Origin: an uncultured Bacillota bacterium
GTDB lineage: Bacteria; Bacillota_I; Bacilli_A; RFN20; CAG-449
Assembly: GCA_905204225.1 (NCBI GenBank)
Contig: CAJKZK010000082.1
Span: forward strand, 1-8,042
Direction of reading: 5' to 3'
DNA: 8,042 bases
The translations under genes were made by a program, and so were the position numbers. Each line of letters begins with the position of its first letter. The first letter of the stretch is position 1. The notes beneath the pieces are model-generated. The model was not told where the DNA came from. It did no database searches and saw nothing but the letters and a program-made list of their open reading frames with translations. Shown here piece after piece: positions 5,477 to 8,042 of this stretch.

Positions 5477-6576
5477 TTTATTTAGATTATGCTGCTAATT
5501 ATCCTGCTAAAAAAGAAGTTCTTGATGCTTTAGTTGATGTTGAATTAAATTATTATGGTAATTATAATTCTTCGCATAAATTAGGAATAAAATCAAAAGA
5601 AAAATATAATGAATTAAATAATAAAATTAAAGATATTTTGTCTTTAGATGATAATTATTCTATTATTTATACTTCTTCTGCTACTGAAGCTAATAATTTA
5701 GCTATTAAAGGGATTTGTTCATCTTATTCTGGATTTGGTAAGAAAATATTGGTTAGTGAACTTGAACATAGTTCAGTTAATGGTACATTAGGTTATTTAA
5801 AAGATAATGGGTTTATTGTGGAATTTATTAAAACACTAAATAATGGTCAAATAGATTTAAATGATTTAAAAGAAAAATTAACTAATGATGTTATTTTAGT
5901 ATGTGTAATTTTAGTTGATGGCGAAACAGGATTAATGCATGATTATAAAAAAATAAGTGAAGTAATAAAAACTAGTAATGCTCATTTTTTAGTAGATGCT
6001 ACTCAAGCAATAGGTAAATTTAAATTAGATTTTTCTTATTTAGAACTTGTTAGTTTTGCTCCTCATAAATTTGGTGGAATTATTGGAAGTGGATGCTTGA
6101 TTAAAAGAAAAAATACTATATTGACACCTTTATTTCATGGAGGAGAAAGTGATTCTATTTATAGAAGTGGAACTGTTCCTTTAGGAATAATTGCTTCTAT
6201 TGAAAAAGCTTTAGAATTAGCTTATTCTTCATTAGATGAAAATTATATAAAAGTTAATAATATTAACAAATATATTTTAAATGAATTAAATAAAATTAAT
6301 AAAATTAAGATTAATTCATTTACTAATCCATATATTATTAATATTTCTATTGATGGTTTTTTAGGCCGACAAAGTGTAGATTTTTTAAATGAACATGATA
6401 TATGTGTTAGTCAAAAATCAGCTTGCTCAATTAAAAATACACCTTCAAAAATTATAATGGCTATTTATAAAGATAAAAAAAGAGCTTCTTCATCATTTAG
6501 AATATCATTAAGTGAATTAGTAACTATTGAAGAAGCAGAACAATTAATAAAAGTAATAAAGGAGTTAATTAAATGA
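5473..6576 (+). CDS. Class V aminotransferase-fold cysteine desulfurase (NifS/IscS-like)
   Basis: A 367-residue PLP enzyme that would convert cysteine to alanine and hold the sulfur as a persulfide. The N-terminus IYLDYAANYPAKKEV is typical of NifS/IscS. Other marks are SSATEANNLAIKG (68-80), ELEHSS with His99 (96-101), VDATQ with Asp175 (174-178, PLP ring nitrogen), APHKFGG with the PLP lysine Lys199 (196-202), RSGTVP (231-236), the catalytic Cys318 in KSACS, and Arg343 in the SFRIS segment for the substrate carboxylate. It is about 35 residues shorter than E. coli IscS; key residues are intact. No strong ribosome binding site precedes it, so translation probably depends on coupling to tcdA through the ATGA overlap. 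It overlaps the next gene the same way. Placed between two tRNA-modification genes, it is more likely a dedicated sulfur donor for tRNA thiolation than a general Fe-S assembly enzyme; that is inference. Confidence 0.92.
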   Translation: MIYLDYAANYPAKKEVLDALVDVELNYYGNYNSSHKLGIKSKEKYNELNNKIKDILSLDDNYSIIYTSSATEANNLAIKGICSSYSGFGKKILVSELEHSSVNGTLGYLKDNGFIVEFIKTLNNGQIDLNDLKEKLTNDVILVCVILVDGETGLMHDYKKISEVIKTSNAHFLVDATQAIGKFKLDFSYLELVSFAPHKFGGIIGSGCLIKRKNTILTPLFHGGESDSIYRSGTVPLGIIASIEKALELAYSSLDENYIKVNNINKYILNELNKINKIKINSFTNPYIINISIDGFLGRQSVDFLNEHDICVSQKSACSIKNTPSKIIMAIYKDKKRASSSFRISLSELVTIEEAEQLIKVIKELIK

Positions 6577-7403
6577 TAGATGAATTTGAACAATCAATAA
6601 CTAAAAAATATCGTGCTAAATTGTGGTCAAGATTTGTCGCTGCAATTAAAGAATATCAATTAATTCAACCAAATGATCATATATGTGTATGTATTTCTGG
6701 TGGAAAAGATTCTATGCTTATGGCTAGATTATTTATGCAATTACAAAAACATTCAGATTTTGATTTTAAAGTAGAATATTTGGTTATGAATCCAGGATAT
6801 AATGAAATTAATTTACAAACTATTTTAAATAATTTACAAAAGTTATCTATTCCTGCTAAAGTTGTAGAAAGTAATATTTTTGAAATAGCAAATTCTCAAG
6901 ATAGAAGTCCATGTTTTTTATGTGCAAAAATGAGAAGAGGGGCTTTATATAATTTTGCTAAGCAAATGGGATGTAATAAAATAGCATTAGGTCATCATTA
7001 TGATGATGTTATTGAAACTACTTTAATGAATTTACTTAATTCTGGTTCTTTTCAAACTATGTTACCAAAATTGAAATCAACTAATTTTGAAGGCATGGAA
7101 TTAATTAGACCTATGTATTTAATTAGAGAAAAAGATATTATTTCATGGAAAAATTATCATCATTTACAATTTATTCAATGTGCTTGTAGATTTACAGAAA
7201 ATTGTGCTGTTTGTGATAATGGTGGTGGTGGATCTCAAAGATATGCGACTAAACAATTAATCAAAGAATTAGTTAAAAATTATAATCCTCAAGTTGAAAA
7301 AAATATTTTTAAAAGTGCAGATAATGTAACTTTAGATATGATTTTAGGCTATAAAGAGAAAGGAAAACATTATAGTTATTTAGATAATTATGATGAAAAT
7401 TAA
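6573..7403 (+). CDS. TtcA-family PP-loop tRNA thiolation enzyme
   Basis: A 276-residue ATP-pyrophosphatase. The PP-loop SGGKDS is at residues 42-47, followed by a CxxC (Cys114, Cys117) in SPCFLCAKMRRGALY, then LGHHYDDVIETTLMNLL (139-155), and PLIREK-like MYLIREKD (181-188). These order and sequence features match TtcA, which activates tRNA C32 with ATP and inserts sulfur using a 4Fe-4S cluster bound by the CxxC and one later cysteine. Here the later region has four cysteines (203, 205, 211, 214: CAC then CAVC) and a GGGG run rather than the usual E. coli arrangement, so this is a divergent subgroup and the exact target nucleotide is uncertain. AAAGGAG at 6558-6564 gives a good start. Its ATG overlaps the desulfurase stop, and that enzyme is the obvious sulfur supplier. 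The symbol is left empty because orthology to ttcA is not proven. Confidence 0.86.
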   Translation: MIDEFEQSITKKYRAKLWSRFVAAIKEYQLIQPNDHICVCISGGKDSMLMARLFMQLQKHSDFDFKVEYLVMNPGYNEINLQTILNNLQKLSIPAKVVESNIFEIANSQDRSPCFLCAKMRRGALYNFAKQMGCNKIALGHHYDDVIETTLMNLLNSGSFQTMLPKLKSTNFEGMELIRPMYLIREKDIISWKNYHHLQFIQCACRFTENCAVCDNGGGGSQRYATKQLIKELVKNYNPQVEKNIFKSADNVTLDMILGYKEKGKHYSYLDNYDEN

Positions 7404-7476
7404 TAATAAAAATTAATTTTTAGGTTTAAATTATTATTTTAAAGTGTTAATATGCACTTGTTAAGGCGGTAAAAAA
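7404..7476 (+). other. Spacer before xpt; no purine riboswitch seen
   Basis: Seventy-three AT-rich bases. A small hairpin (AAGTG 7442-7446 with CACTT 7455-7459, extendable by one wobble) lies just before the AAGGCGG ribosome binding site (7463-7469). An all-AT inverted repeat follows the previous stop codon. There is no room for, and no conserved core of, a purine aptamer, and no convincing terminator, so read-through from the tRNA-modification genes is likely. Confidence 0.5.
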
Positions 7477-8042
7477 ATGAAAGAATTAGAAACAAGAATT
7501 ATGCAAGATGGAAAAATAATAAATAATGAAATTTTAAAAATAGATTCTTTTATTAATCATCAAATTGATGTGAATTTATTGAATAATATTTCAAAATATT
7601 TAGCTTCTCATTTTGCTAATATAACAAAAATTTTAACAATTGAAACTAGTGGAATTGCTTTTGCTATTGGTGTTTCTCAATGTTTAGGAAATATTCCAGT
7701 TGTTTTTGCTAAAAAAACAAAATCAAAAATTGTTGATGAAAAAAATATTTATACAGCTAGAGTTCACTCATTTACTAAAAATGTTGATAATGTAATTTCT
7801 GTTGATAAAAGATTTTTATCTAATGAAGATAATATTTTGATAGTTGATGACTTTTTAGCAGAAGGTAATGCTGCATTTGGTTTAATTGATTTGTGTCATC
7901 AAGCTAATAGTAAAATTGCTGGAGTAGCAGTAGTTGTTGAAAAAAGATTTCAAGGTGGTAGAGATAGAATTGAACATGCGGGAATTAAAGTTGTCAGTGC
8001 TGCTTCAATAGATCATTTTGAAAATAATACAGTTGTTTTTTA
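7477..8042 (+). CDS. xpt: Xanthine phosphoribosyltransferase Xpt (cut by window end)
   Basis: 188 complete codons plus a final TA are visible. Firmicute Xpt is about 190-194 residues, so the next base may complete a stop codon and the protein may be essentially whole. Xpt converts xanthine and PRPP to XMP for purine salvage in the cytoplasm. KIDSFINHQID (21-31) carries Asn27 and, with Leu20, matches the xanthine contacts of the B. subtilis enzyme. The PRPP-binding motif is LIVDDFLAEGNAA (121-133), and Lys156 in VVEKRF matches a further base contact. The start at ATG 7477 is fixed by AAGGCGG seven bases upstream and an in-frame TAA at 7462. It lies 73 bases after the TtcA-like gene on the same strand and probably shares its transcript. 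Unlike B. subtilis xpt, it has no purine riboswitch in front and no pbuX visible. Confidence 0.93.
   Translation, partial: MKELETRIMQDGKIINNEILKIDSFINHQIDVNLLNNISKYLASHFANITKILTIETSGIAFAIGVSQCLGNIPVVFAKKTKSKIVDEKNIYTARVHSFTKNVDNVISVDKRFLSNEDNILIVDDFLAEGNAAFGLIDLCHQANSKIAGVAVVVEKRFQGGRDRIEHAGIKVVSAASIDHFENNTVVF

Noticed and set aside
4718..7403. Mycoplasma genetic code with UGA read as tryptophan.
   Set aside because: Tryptophans are TGG, no coding frame has an internal TGA, and two TGA triplets sit exactly at gene ends overlapping the next start codon.
7404..7430. Terminator after the TtcA-like gene.
   Set aside because: The inverted repeat there is made only of A and T with almost no loop, so it is unlikely to stop transcription.

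Overview
The window is very AT-rich (by eye roughly a quarter G+C) and reads in the standard bacterial code: tryptophans are TGG, and UGA serves as a stop at two ATGA overlaps (5473-5476 and 6573-6576). Together with a Sec/SPase II lipoprotein, strong AGGAGG-type ribosome binding sites and U-tract terminators, this suggests a low-GC Bacillota, perhaps an uncultured gut lineage near Mollicutes/Erysipelotrichia/RF39. That placement is inferred from composition and style only.

Layout. (1) 1-1367: a monocistronic lipoprotein gene with two comparable halves, its -10 box, its ribosome binding site and a strong terminator. (2) 1368-1821: a gene-poor stretch of about 450 bases. It holds a long purine-loop hairpin, two back-to-back inverted repeats, an orphan terminator-like hairpin, a near-consensus extended -10 promoter and a structured leader. 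The leader has what look like mutually exclusive antiterminator and terminator stems before a MATE transporter gene. I do not recognise the leader as a known riboswitch class; it is the best candidate here for something undescribed. (3) 1822-4592: the MATE transporter (+) and a C69-family dipeptidase (-), converging with a 22-bp overlap at their 3' ends. (4) 4593-4717: a divergent promoter region with short GTGATA repeats. (5) 4718-8042: a tight forward cluster. It encodes TcdA (t6A to cyclic t6A at tRNA position 37), a class V cysteine desulfurase and a TtcA-family PP-loop tRNA thiolation enzyme, joined by 4-base overlaps. After 73 bases comes xanthine phosphoribosyltransferase (xpt), which runs off the window at or next to its stop codon.

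How the genes fit together. The tcdA/desulfurase/ttcA-like trio is a tRNA anticodon-loop modification module. The desulfurase is the likely sulfur source for the PP-loop thiolase, and E. coli shows a related link between the CsdA desulfurase and TcdA. xpt is purine salvage and probably only follows by read-through. The transporter appears to be controlled separately, by transcription attenuation. No mobile-element gene, CRISPR array, tRNA or rRNA is visible.
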